Shown here: one piece after another, positions 11,311 through 22,500 of the stretch
Position numbering within the stretch: position 1 is the first letter of the stretch
How the letters are laid out: each line of letters begins with the position of its first letter
Assembly: GCA_021464245.1 (NCBI GenBank)
Contig: JADCRB010000040.1
Location: 7,846,575-7,910,574, forward strand
DNA from: Carallia brachiata
Taxonomy: Eukaryota; Streptophyta; Magnoliopsida; Malpighiales; Rhizophoraceae
Direction: 5' to 3'
Length of the DNA: 64,000 nucleotides
Program-made: the position numbers and the translations under genes
The notes under the pieces: generated by a model
What the model was told of the DNA's origin: nothing
Seen by the model: the letters and a program-made list of their open reading frames with translations, nothing else
Databases searched by the model: none

Positions 11311-14300
11311 TTAGACAAACATTGTCAGCTCAGGCCTACTATATACATTGTGTTGCTCATCTTCCAGCACAGGGTAAGCTGCAACAAGAGCATCTTGGGA
11401 TCCGATATACAGTGAATTGTAGATCTTCCAATACACTTCCCTGACCTTCCTGGCAGGATGGAACAGTCCCTGGAGACAGTAATTGAGAACAATAGCCGCA
11501 CCCAAGGCCACCCTCATTCCTTCAATGGCCTCCATGACAGCATTTATGACATGAGGGGGAAGTCTCGAATATGTTTGGCCACACATAGTTAAGCAAGTGG
11601 ATTAGTGCATCCTCACAACCTAATCCAGCAACACCCAAAGCCATATGTTTAACAGCAGAAGCTGCAGTCTGCCTGTGAACTAGATCTCTATCCATGAGGG
11701 CATCTTCCAGTAATGGAGTAACTGCATATATATAGTCCTTACCCATTTCACCAATGTACTCAAACAAGAAAGAGAGAGACTTCAAGACGCCATTCTGCAC
11801 ATTAAGCTCTGGAACACGATACTCATTCATCAAAGCAGGCAAAACTGTAAAAGGAGAACAGGTTTCTGCAACTATAGCAATTGCAACTGTTGTACAAACA
11901 CGATTCTGGCGCTCTTGGACCTTTAGATTGTTCAAAAGAGTTGCCAGCACATCTTGAGGCCCGATTGCTTTGGCAATATAACCAAAAGTGTTCACTGTGG
12001 CTCGCCGAATACCCTTCTTGTGCGCCTTGAGCATCTCCAGCAGCTCAAAACAGATCCTCATCCACTCTCTAGCCGGAACAAACTCAGCTCCACGGTCAGC
12101 AATACGACCAACAAGGTCAATACAATTCTCCTGCACTTTTTCATGCCTATTCTTCAGTATCGGTGTCAAACGAGGAAGCAAATCCTTAATGGGAGGAGTC
12201 ATTTTTGTCATACCGATGACATTCACAATTGCTTTAAGAGCCCCAAGAATTGATCCAAGAACTTCAGGATACTCTTCTCCCAGATACTCATACAACACAA
12301 CACCAAGATGACCCATTAGCTGCTCCTCATGGCATTGCTTCATGACAACAGCTATTCTTGAAATAAGGTCAGCTGCTTGCTGTCTGACCTTGGCACTCTT
12401 GTTGTTCAAGCGCCATTTTATGGTACCACAAATTTGAGGAAGATAAGGCTTCACCCTCTGACCAAGAGAATTTACTACTGCACCAAACCCATTAAGCATC
12501 ACATTGGCATCATCACTAGTCTGCTCTTGGAAGGCATAAAGAATGCCATCAATCAACAGCTCTTCTAACCTGGCATCAATGTCAGATGCACCCAAGTTTG
12601 AAACCACCTTTTCAATCGTTTCCATGACCATACGCCTGTACGGTTCACTCTCATCTTTAAGATCCTCAACTATCCTCCCAACAATATCTTTAACACCAAC
12701 CTTATTAGCAATCTCTACTGTTGTCTCCACAAGTTGCTTATAATTTCTCCTATCCAAGGCCATTCTCCTAACCCAGAAATTCCTGAAGAATTCAGGAAGA
12801 ATATCACTACATATATAGTCAGATTCCACACCCTCAGTGCTTACACATTGCTTAACCACTTTTAGCACAATTTTCTTCATTTCTTCATCAGGAGATTGAA
12901 ACTCACGTATCAGAATAAACATGACTTCCTTGGTGTAGTAATTGGCATATACAGCATCCATGAGGGGAATAATAAAACCAATAGCCTTTAAAAAGGCAGC
13001 CAAGACCTTACCACGATGTGATCTAATACCCTTCCACAAAGGCTTCAAGACTGAGTCAAAGCTTTCAATACCATATGGTGCAGCAGCCTCAGCAAGAGCC
13101 GCCAAGGACAAAGCAGTGATTGTCCTCACCTTCTGATTCTCATCACTGAGACCATGTTCTATAATTTCCACAAGAGACCTCAAATGAGGAAGAACAGCAC
13201 AGCCAATCAATATAGCAATTTGCTGAACAATCTTGATTCCAGTGTGACGAGCTTGCCATGATTTCTTACTCTGACACACAGCTTTCAAGAATGGCAAAAG
13301 GGCTGGAATCCCAAGAGCAGAAGCAACAACACTAAAAGCCCTCGCAGTTGTGTTCCTAACATACTCGTCAATGTTATCAATGTCAGGACGCATAGCAGCA
13401 ATCATGGTCGCTAAACCAGCTGCCTTACTAAGATTAGAGATTATTTCTCTACCTTCCACACGTGCATAATAGTCCTCATCAATCAACAATGGCTCAATAA
13501 CAACAAGAATCTTGTGAACATAAGGCCTAACCAATTCATCCAATTTATATAAAACTCTATCAATTACCTTAACCAAAAGATGCCTCTCCTGGTCCTCCAA
13601 AGTGGGTTGCATAAGCAATGGCAAAATCCTGTTGAACAACGGCCCAGCACCAAACTCTCTTGCCTTATCTGTCAGCTGCCTCAAAGCAGTCTTTCTCTGA
13701 GGAGGTGTACCATTCTTAACCTTCAACAACAGCTTCATAATCTTCCTCTCCTTCTGCTCATCTGGGGACAATTCCTCTTCATCTTCCTCATTTAACAAAG
13801 CTCCAAAATACTGATAATCTTCTGGCTTCATAAATGGCAACCCACCAGGCGCTTCCTTGGGCACATCAAACTGCTGTCCTCTATTCTCCTCTGGAATAGC
13901 ATAAAGTGGAGTTCCAAGGGGCGTAGGAGTTGCCAGTAATTTCCTGGCAGGGGTCCTAATAGGCACATAAGAAGCTGGTGGCTCCAAAATCTTGTACCCT
14001 TCTTGAGGGAACATTGCATCTAGTTCCTCATCAGTCAAGGGCCTGTTCCTTTCCTCAATATCCTTCTCCCACCTCAACAAATTATACTGTTCAGGCGTAA
14101 TTGCACCACGCATATTAATGGCCCCTGGTGTCGGAGTAGCCAAATCAATCCCGCCGACCGGAGTAATTCCAGGAGTAAAAGCAGCAGCCGGTGTCGCCCC
14201 AGGCAAAGGGGTTGCGCTTCCCATAGTGGCGGGTGTCTCATCCCAACGAGACCTCTGGCGCTTCGGTGTGGGTGTGACCAACCCTTTTGGAGTAGCATCC

Positions 14301-15130
14301 CAAGTCACTCCGGCTGGGGTAGCCCCAGGAGTGACCCCACCAGCAGGAGTAGCATCCGAATCCGCCAGCCTGCCAGGAGTGGGAGTCTCATCCCATCTAT
14401 TCCTCCGACTCACAGATGGAGTAGCATCAGCAACCCTCCCGGGCGTTGGAGTAGCGTCCCATCTTCCAATTCCCGGCGTAGCATCCGGTAGGTCCCAATC
14501 TGAACCCGTCTTTGCCTTCTTCGCAACAGAAGCACCTCCATCATCTTGAGACTGATCCCATCTGTTCCTCCTCTTGGGCTCCGCAGCTGCGGCCGGGGGA
14601 GCCACAGCAGCAGCAGACCCACCTTTCTCCCTCGCCTCCTTAGCAGCCTCCTCTTCCTCCTTCTTCTTCTTGGCAATAGCCCTCAAAGTCTCCTCCTTCT
14701 CTCTCTTCAGCGCCTCCTCCCTCATGACATCCGCATACGTCCTCACCGACGAATCCGGCGTCTTCTCGCCGGCCGCAAACGCGTCGTGCCTCTCGGGAGA
14801 AATAACTCGGTTTAACCGCCGCCGCCGGTAATCATCCTCCCGGTCAATAATCTTCGAGGGACGCTTGAACCCACCGTCGTCGTCATCTTCCCCAGCGCCG
14901 CGAGGCATCTCCTTGAGGAGGGATTTGGGGGCAGTGTAGGAGGCCAGCTTGCGGGCAACCTCGTTGTCGAGGTCGAGCTCCTCTTCCTCGTTGACAGGAA
15001 TGGAGGTGACATAGCCGTCGCGATCGGCGGCGCCGTAGAGATCGGTGTCAAAGGTGATCTTGGTGAGGGAGACGAGCTCCTGCTCCATCCTCTTGCGTTC
15101 CTCTTGGGTCTTGGCTATCTCTGGATCCAT
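11311..15130 (-). CDS. SF3B1: Splicing factor 3B subunit 1 (SF3B1/SAP155), one-base frameshift near the C-terminus
   Basis: Core U2 snRNP protein of the nucleus; it clamps the branch-site helix and contacts the p14/SF3B6 and U2AF partners. It is read as a single exon, as in Arabidopsis. The N-terminus is charged, followed at about residues 190-330 by several RWD-type motifs (RWDQSQ, RWDATP, RWDETP) with many TP dipeptides, the region of phosphorylation and partner binding in known orthologues. HEAT repeats fill the rest, including the conserved DENQKVRTI segment around the residue mutated in human cancers. The start is the ATG ending at 15130; the upstream in-frame codon is GTG. At 11555-11559 (G run on the plus strand) one base too many shifts the frame after ETSP, and the conserved tail to ELTMFV continues in the other frame. 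Corrected length would be 1272 residues, matching orthologues of about 1269. Confidence 0.95.
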
Positions 15131-16690
15131 CGTCACACAAGATGGACCGTAATTGTGATTGTAATTGTAAATGTATGTAGGGGGCTTTAGATTAGATTTT
15201 GTGTGGATAATTTAGGGTTTCTGGTGGATGGATGGAAATGTGGCAATTAGGGTTGGGGAAGTGAAAGCTAAAAATTTATTATTTGTTAGTCCATTTGGAA
15301 CTTGGGATGAAAGACGGTTAGGTTCTGCTTTCGTTTTGTTTTTTTTTTTTCAAAAAAATAGGGTTTTTTTTTTTGTTGCATTTTATAAATTTATATTATT
15401 ATTTTTTTAACCATAATAATATTTTAAAATTTTCTCAAAAATTTATTATATTTTTTTCAAGCACAAAAAAATATAGATTAAGCCCTCTATATTCCTACTG
15501 GCTGGTGTATGTAGTATTTCTCGTTATTCTTATTAAATTAAAAATCTCATTGTTATCATAAAAATTTCTTATAGTTTGGTAATCTTAGGAGTGTAAATGA
15601 GTGGATCTAAGTTATTAGATCGATGGATGGCGTTCAATTGAGGAGAAGAGAGGTTTTAGATTGATAAGTCTCGACTGTCCAGTCTTTTATTAAAGGCTAA
15701 AAGAGTAAAGGTCAAAAAGATAAAAAAATTAAAAATTCTTTTTTATTCTGTTCTTAATCGAATGGGTGACTCGAATCCGACCTAAATTTTTTGGTCATTT
15801 TTGAGTTTGGGTTACTTTCGATTTCAGGTTGAAAACTCGGGTTTCTGATTTAATTTTTTAAATGATTTGGTTAAGTTATCGAATCGAATCACTTTTTTGA
15901 TACCTTTAGTTAAACTTTAACACATTCAAACATATTTGATTTGTTTAGATAATGAGTCAAGTAAAATTAGTCTATTTCATGAATAACTCATTTAACTTTT
16001 AATATTAAGAGAATAATTGAAATTATAAAAAATATTGTTATAAAATTTAATTAAATTAATTAAGAAAATATTTACTTAATAAAATTTAGTAATTAAAAAT
16101 AAGTTTTTAATTTTAGTGTACAATTATAAATATAATAAAAGAGAGTCTTCTCACAAAAGACTTAATATTATTTAGAGAATAATTATATTTGCGTATCCTT
16201 ATTATTATTTCTCAAAGAAATTATTTTCATGGCTTAAACAAACATATCAAAAATATGTTAATAGTATACTAAACAAGTTTTTTAACGAATTCAAAATGAC
16301 TTTTAAATAAATTGAGTTTGAACATACCAAATCTATTCTTATTTAGAATTGATTCACTTATTAACAAGTTTTGACAGTACTCTTATTGAATCAACTACAA
16401 AATTCTTATTTAGTGTATCATTTATCATCACCAAGATAGGTTCCAAGTTCGAAGTTAGTGAGCTCTTTTACTCCAACTGTATGAGAGAAGACTTCCTCCT
16501 TTTAATTTACTGGTCGAAGGATCTACTTTTTGTTGTTGCTTGTTGAACATCTATTGTAATGGATATGTAGCTTGCCGGTCTTGTTCCTGCTACAGATGTA
16601 GAACTTTTCTCTTTTTTCGTTTGATTAATCTCTAAATGGAGGTTCGAGGGATGAAAATTAACTCGTAATACAATTTATGATTCTACAAAT
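15131..16690. other. SF3B1 upstream region and AT-rich spacer
   Basis: The first few hundred bases should hold the SF3B1 promoter and leader; no clear TATA box is visible. The rest is AT-rich and holds no recognisable gene. Around 15585-16000 there is a degenerate repeat similar to 51625-52140. Confidence 0.45.
15585..16000. repeat. Dispersed repeat, copy A
   Basis: The segment around 15770-15840 (CCGACCTAAATTTTTTGG, then ATTTTTG and GGGTTAC) matches, with substitutions, the segment around 52015-52080 (GGACCTAAATTTTTTAG and following). Both are in the same orientation and lie in intergenic DNA. Boundaries and class are not known. Confidence 0.35.
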
Positions 16691-16699
16691 GAATAAAAA

Positions 16700-17165
16700 A
16701 AGAAGGGATACGAAGAGAGGTCATTGCAACATAAAGAAAGGATGCGAAGAGAGGTCATTCCATCTAAGGGTGTTCATCAACCTGTCCAATCCACTAGAGC
16801 AAACCAATCCGACTATAACCAAAGCAAAATTGTCAGAACTATTAAGAGCAAGTTTGATACAGTTTGTAATTGCATTTAGAGAGAAGGCTATATTATTGGG
16901 TCACTTAATTGAACTAGTGACCCACTAATTCAGAAAGAAGGGATAACAAGAGAGATCATTGCATCTTTAAAGGTGTTCATCAAACTGCCCAATCTATTAA
17001 AGCAAGCCAATCTGACCAAACTAAAGTGAAAGTACCAAAACCTTTGCGAATAAGTACCAAAACCTTGGAGAATAAGTTGGATACGATTTGTCATTGTATC
17101 TAGAGGGAAGGCTAGATTACTAGGTCACCAATTCAACCAGTGATCCAATATTTCACTGATGGGTC
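16700..17165. repeat. Diverged tandem duplication of about 230 bp
   Basis: Two adjacent units, about 16700-16932 and 16933-17165, share the same order of words: GAAGGGATA, GGTGTTCATCAA, a CCAATC stretch, GAAGGCTA and TAGGTCAC or TGGGTCAC. They differ by many substitutions and small indels, so the duplication is old. Neither unit encodes a recognisable protein; the single open frame in unit one is not kept in unit two. Confidence 0.6.
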
Positions 17166-17169
17166 AATG

Positions 17170-18055
17170 AAAAAGAAATATAAATTTATTATTGTGAGAT
17201 TTTACAAATTAAATGCTTTGTGAATTGTATCAAAGATTGGATTTGATATTCTAAATGTTTTGATATTATATTTAAATTTTTTACCAATAAAATATTTTGG
17301 TATAAGACTCCCTTTTTTTTAACAATAGTTGAGTTTGAAGACCCACCCTCAACAACATTGCAATCATCATCAACATTTGTTGAGGTCCAGAGAACATATC
17401 TATATAATGAAGAAAAAAAAAACTATTAATATTAAGAAGGAAACTCTTAAAACAAAAATTTTTACATGATATAAAAGTAAAGAAAATGGAGGCCTAGTGG
17501 CTGAAACGAACATCAACATGAGTTTCGCATGAAATCAAAATTCGTTTAATCTATTAACTTATCTTTGGAGTAATGCTCCCCCAAATAGTTGTTCTTGCTG
17601 CTTAATATAATACCATATAATCAAATAGAATCTTCCTGGAAAAAAGTTTGGTCTATTGAACTAATTTCATTTTGATCCTCTGTTCTGTAGTGCCTTTTGA
17701 CTTTGAAATATCAAATATAAAAGATGTCACAAGCCTTTTAATTTATGATGATTTGAAATTGCAAATTTGAGATTCTAAGTCACAAAAGCTTTTGCATCAA
17801 GTATATATTCATCCCAAAGGCTATTAAAATTTAAAACTTGCCAATTTTAGAATGGAACGTAAACTTTAAAAAGATATAAAAAAACTGAAAGATATTAATA
17901 TTTGCGCAAATGCCAACAGAAAAGGAACTACATAGACGCTACAAATTTTTCATTGAATATAAGAAAGAAGGAAAAAAAAGAAAGGCCCGTAAGCTAGTGG
18001 TCCATTAAAAGAGAAAATAAATGATAAGGAAACAAGGCCGCCAAGTGTGCCAATA
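17170..18055. other. AT-rich spacer
   Basis: No gene, RNA gene or well-defined repeat recognised. It ends where the T-rich tail of the minus-strand LINE-like element begins. Confidence 0.5.
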
Positions 18056-18059
18056 TGGT

Positions 18060-18874
18060 TTTTTTTATTTTTTTATTTTTTGGATCTAAAGGAACCTGTT
18101 ATATTAATTATTTGAATTCTGTGTATAATACTGACACGAAAGTGTTGGAGAAACCTACACAAAACAGGAAGAAATGACACAGTGCTCTACAAATGACATA
18201 GTCAGAATAACCATTAACAGGGCTTGAAGCCCGAAAACCCTTCTGATGAGGGTACAAACCAGATTAATCGAATTAAACTGTACACAACAGTAAACATCGC
18301 ATCTCGGTAGACTTACAACAGAAATCGATTGGATATACCCGACAACGATTTCCACCAATCCTAACCTATATCCAAACACAACAACATATAAATACAAGAC
18401 ACACATTCCAAAATACACAGTCCAAACAAGGTCTAACACTCATCCCAAAAGAAGTGCACAAAAGTCGATTCTACTAAGATCAGGACCTGTGACGACGGGT
18501 GGCAGCAGTGGTGGCGGCATCGGCAGTGGAAACAGTGACTGGGGGAGGGCATCGACAGCAGCAATAGGCGCGACAGTGGGGGCGTTGCCATCCCTAGTGG
18601 CCTAAGATGCACAGACACAGATATGGGATACAGACACGACTCGGCATAGATACGGGGACACGAAAATTCTAAAAAAAAAAGATACGGATACAGCGTAGAA
18701 ACGACTGTAAAATATATTAAATATTATATATGTATGTATGCAATTTAAATATTTTTAATAAATTTAAATTTTTTTTACATATAGTTCATAATAATTAATA
18801 TTATGATATTTTATAATATAATTTGTATTTTGTTCATAATTTTTTAAAAAAACATTATATATGTTTGTATATAT

Positions 18875-18907
<33 letters not shown>

Positions 18908-19735
18908 AATAAAATATTTAAGTAAATAATATATATGTGCGTGTATATTATATTAATTAAAATATCAAATACATATAAAAGTGTCTGAGACATGTATTAA
19001 AAGTGTCCGACACGTGAATTAGAAATATCTGATATGTGAATCAAAAGTGTTTGACACACGTGTCTGAAATTTTTTATTTTTATTTTTTTTTTTTTTGTTG
19101 GACACATTTCAGAGTGTCCAACACATGTTCGAACAGCATCGGGCAAGTGTCGTGTCCGACATGTGTGTCCGACACGGACACTAATCATTTTAGAAGTGTC
19201 TGTGCTTCCTAGCTGGTGGCTCTTTTTAGAGGCAGCTCCGTCGATGATGGCAGCAAAGGTAAAAGGGGTCCACTAACTACGTCGATGGAGTTATAGACGA
19301 CGCTGGTCCCGACGGTAGGAGCAACAGCAAATCCAGTAGTGGAGGTAGTGTTTTCATCTTTTGCAACTAGGTAGATCGGCGCCACCAGAACAAGATGACT
19401 AAACCAGTGAAAATGGCGACGACAGTGAGGAGAATCCAGATCCAAACCTAGAACGGCCAATGGTATCTTTATTGGGTTTAGATCTAAAAAAACAAAAATA
19501 ACTAAAAAACCATTTAAAAAGAAACAGCAGATAAGGGAAAAATGGGGAGTTGTGGAGATGGAGGAGTAGACACTAGAGGGGAAAAAATGGAGGATAAAAG
19601 AGAGGGGGTGAGGAAAGGTGGCTGGCTGGCGGTGGTGGCTAGCCACTACTGGCCAGAAATGGGAGATGGTTGTTTAGGTTGTAAAGGGAATTTGGTTTTA
19701 GAGAGAAGTTAGAGAGAGAAGTTGGTTATGTGTGA
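18060..19735 (-). mobile_element. LINE-like retroposon, minus strand, carrying a nested insertion
   Basis: Read on the minus strand, a GC-richer segment runs from about 19735 to an A-rich 3' tail at 18060-18080 (interrupted A runs), with TTCCTTTAGATCC just before the tail, as at the ends of plant non-LTR elements. It encodes no reverse transcriptase or endonuclease domain, so it would be 5'-derived, deleted or non-autonomous. It is interrupted at about 18609-19206 by a different repeat. I could not find a target duplication, so the 5' boundary and the class are uncertain. Confidence 0.4.
18609..19206. mobile_element. Candidate terminal-inverted-repeat element rich in GTGTCCGACAC words
   Basis: The ends are inverted: GCACAGACAC on the left and GTGTCTGTGC on the right. 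The interior repeats variants of GTGTCCGACACG many times around 18980-19170, in both orientations, and has a TG microsatellite at 18883-18907. It interrupts the GC-rich LINE-like segment, whose sequence resumes on each side. Flanking CCTA words suggest an imperfect target duplication but do not prove it. Confidence 0.4.
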
Positions 19736-20126
19736 ATGTGCTATTTAAAGCATAAACATGAAACATGATTAATAAGATCCATTAAATCAAGGCATTTGGA
19801 TATAGTCCACTTGATATGAATATATGACAATCGAAGGCAAGTTATCATAAATTTGAGACTAAGAGAGCATCCCACATTGTGTCCAATTTTACTAAACATG
19901 GAGAAACTTGAAACGATCTCCATAGCAAATCTCCAACTTTGATGTAATTACCAATTAGTGAATATCCAACGAACGTCATTCAATTTTTTTAACGCTGTAC
20001 TTTTATCCTACGATGGTAGATTTCAACAATTTTGATGACAAAAATTAAATAGCAAAATCAAAGGAAACTTGAAATTAGCAATAACCCATCATAAAAGTTA
20101 GCTTGGAAAACATATTAAAATCAAGC

Positions 20127-20914
20127 AAGAACCAAATTGCTATCGTGCACTAGGAGCATCAATCGGTTTCGCTCACCGTTCAGCGTTTTTGGTGGCCATT
20201 TGTGACCCTTGGTGGGCTGGGTGGGGCCTCGTGTGCCTCCTGGTGGTTCCTCCAGTGGTTGTTTCATGGTTTTTGTATCTTGCTTCTGTTGTCTGCGGGC
20301 TTGGTGGTTGCTCCCTCTCCCCTGCCTCCTCGATCAATATGGTCGGCAGGGGGGTGGGGGAGGTGTAGTGCTTTTGTTGCTCTAGTCATGACGTGTATAG
20401 TAATGCTCGGTGGGTCCTCTTTTGTAGGTTGACAATCTTTGCGCCCAATCAGCCGATAGAGATGGGCTCTGGTTCGCTGCAACCCCGATCTATCGTTCCA
20501 GTTTGTTGCTGTGAAGCTTGATGCATGATTGGTGGTGGAATCCACTTGCATTGGTGTCTATGTTGTAGCCGTTGAGGCATTTGGATGTTTAGTGGCCAAA
20601 GTTAGCTCACACTGGCGTCTTGCCAATGTCTGTTTCTCCTCGGTTCTGGGAAGAGCTGTGAAGTTTTCGTGTCGGGTCGCTCGTTGGCCTATGGGTTGGG
20701 GTCTTTTTTGGGACATTGGGCTTGGCTTGGCTTGGCTTGGTAAGTGTGGCAAGTATTTGGGTCTATTTTTGCTAGTGGACTGGGTTGCTATTGACTGTTT
20801 GGACCATATGCGTACAGTGTCTTCTAACCCAACCTTTGGGCTTGTGTATTAGGTTACTTTAGTTTAATGAAATGATCCTTTTTCTGTTGTTCAAAAAAAG
20901 TAAGAACCAAATTG
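20127..20914 (+). mobile_element. Non-LTR retroposon insertion with 13-bp target duplication
   Basis: The 13-mer AAGAACCAAATTG occurs at 20127-20139 and again at 20902-20914. Between them is about 760 bp of GC-richer DNA unlike its surroundings, ending in TTTAATGAAATGATCC and a short A tail at 20893-20899. A variable-length target duplication next to an A-rich 3' end is the signature of target-primed reverse transcription. No reverse transcriptase is encoded; the frames of up to about 107 codons show no domain. The best guess is a 5'-truncated LINE 3' end, or a non-autonomous relative. Confidence 0.7.
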
Positions 20915-22400
20915 TAAAAGAAACAAATAGGAAATCCTCAAGCTATGAACACTAACATTCAAAAACATGACAAAAGTTAAGAATTCAAATTGAGAGAGAG
21001 AAAAAAAACCTAAAAAGTAAAAGAATTAGATCTAAAAAGTGGAGAGAGAGAGAGAGTACTTGGGTGATGACGTTGATTCACGATTAGAAAACTAAATCAA
21101 AACTGAAATATTTTGTACACGTACTCATATACACACTCATACACATATGAATATAATAATTATTTTTTGTATTATATTAAAAAAAAATCTTTTTCGGAAG
21201 TAAATTTAAATATCTACACAATATATTTCTATCGCCTTATTACCTTTTTTGCCTTTTAATGCTCCGCTTTATTTCTTTCCTGGTTTAAAAAGGACCAAAA
21301 ACTTATCATATTTTGTCTTACTCAAGGTTTTAATTCTACTCATTTCCTAAATTGTAAGAATATGTATGCAATCAGCAGGGTTGATAAAGTTTATAAAGAA
21401 ATGCTTTATATGATACCGTTTGTTAAGGACTTATCATTAGGTGATATTGTTGCAAGTTTAGATTATTCGCTAATAAGTGATAACAACTACTAATTGTTTT
21501 AAAGTTTAGATGAAAAAAAAAAGCATATACGATTTTTTTTCAAACAAAATTCTCAAAAAGATATAATAATTCAAGCATCCGACTTTATGGCAAATAAGAA
21601 TTTAGTTGTTAAAAGGGTTAAAATTGAAAAAGAAAGAACTAATAACAAAATAAAACAACGAAAAAAAATAATAAAAACTTAGAGGGACTTTGCCCAATCA
21701 AAATGAATTAGGCGCTTAACTAATAAAAAACACGAAGCGTTGGGGGCGAATCTTCGCCCATTTGTACAATAAAAAGAAAAAAAAACAAAACAAAAGGGGA
21801 AAAATATAAATTTACACCCCACCGTTAATTCTGTTGTTTGTGTACTGTCCGTGTAAAAGTGAAAGAGTCTTGTTATCTAGGCCGGAAAAATAAGACGCGG
21901 AACATATTAAATTTTTTTTTTTGTGTAATTAAGTATTTTTTTTATAATGAGACGTTAAATTTTTGTAAAGAAAAAATAGATGAAAAATATTTTTTAAATT
22001 TTATTGTAATAATTTAATATTTTATTATATAAATAAATTAATTAGTTATATAAAATTTTTTTTTATCTTTTTCATGTCTTTTTTTTCTCGTCCACCTACT
22101 TTTTTTAAAAGTGAAAAAGAGAAGACTTATTCCTTTAAGCAAAAAAAAAAAATTTACACTTAGGCAACATTTAAATATTAATAAATAATAAATTTTTTTT
22201 CTTTAATTATATTAAATAATTTCTTTTTTTTATAAATTTAAGTATTTAATCACATATATTATATCTTCTGTTAACATTAAATTTATTATTATTTAGAAAT
22301 TATTTTTCTGGTTAATAATAATTTATGTGATAAACACTTTATGGTATGCAACAAAATTTTCTCGCCTAAAAATTGGTGAAGAAGAAAAGAACGCATAAGG
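20915..22400. other. AT-rich spacer upstream of PABN
   Basis: No gene recognised. It contains a GA-rich run near 21041-21057 and many A/T homopolymers. The last part should include the distal PABN promoter. Confidence 0.45.
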
Positions 22401-22403
22401 CAC

Positions 22404-22411
22404 ATATATAG
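22404..22411 (+). promoter_or_regulatory. Possible TATA box of the PABN gene
   Basis: ATATATAG lies about 90 bp upstream of the start codon at 22501, which would give a leader of roughly 60 nt. Position and sequence fit a plant TATA box, but the region is AT-rich and chance is possible. Confidence 0.35.
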
Positions 22412-22500
22412 CTTAGATAAAATCGCAAATACAGTGACTGATAGAAGGGCCACCAAGCTCAGTGGCGCCCTCAATTAACGCACGCACAGAGAGACGGAGA

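Noticed and set aside
14118..14549. 143-codon plus-strand frame rich in Gly-Val-Ala
   Set aside because: Antisense reflection of the TP/RWD-rich SF3B1 N-terminus.
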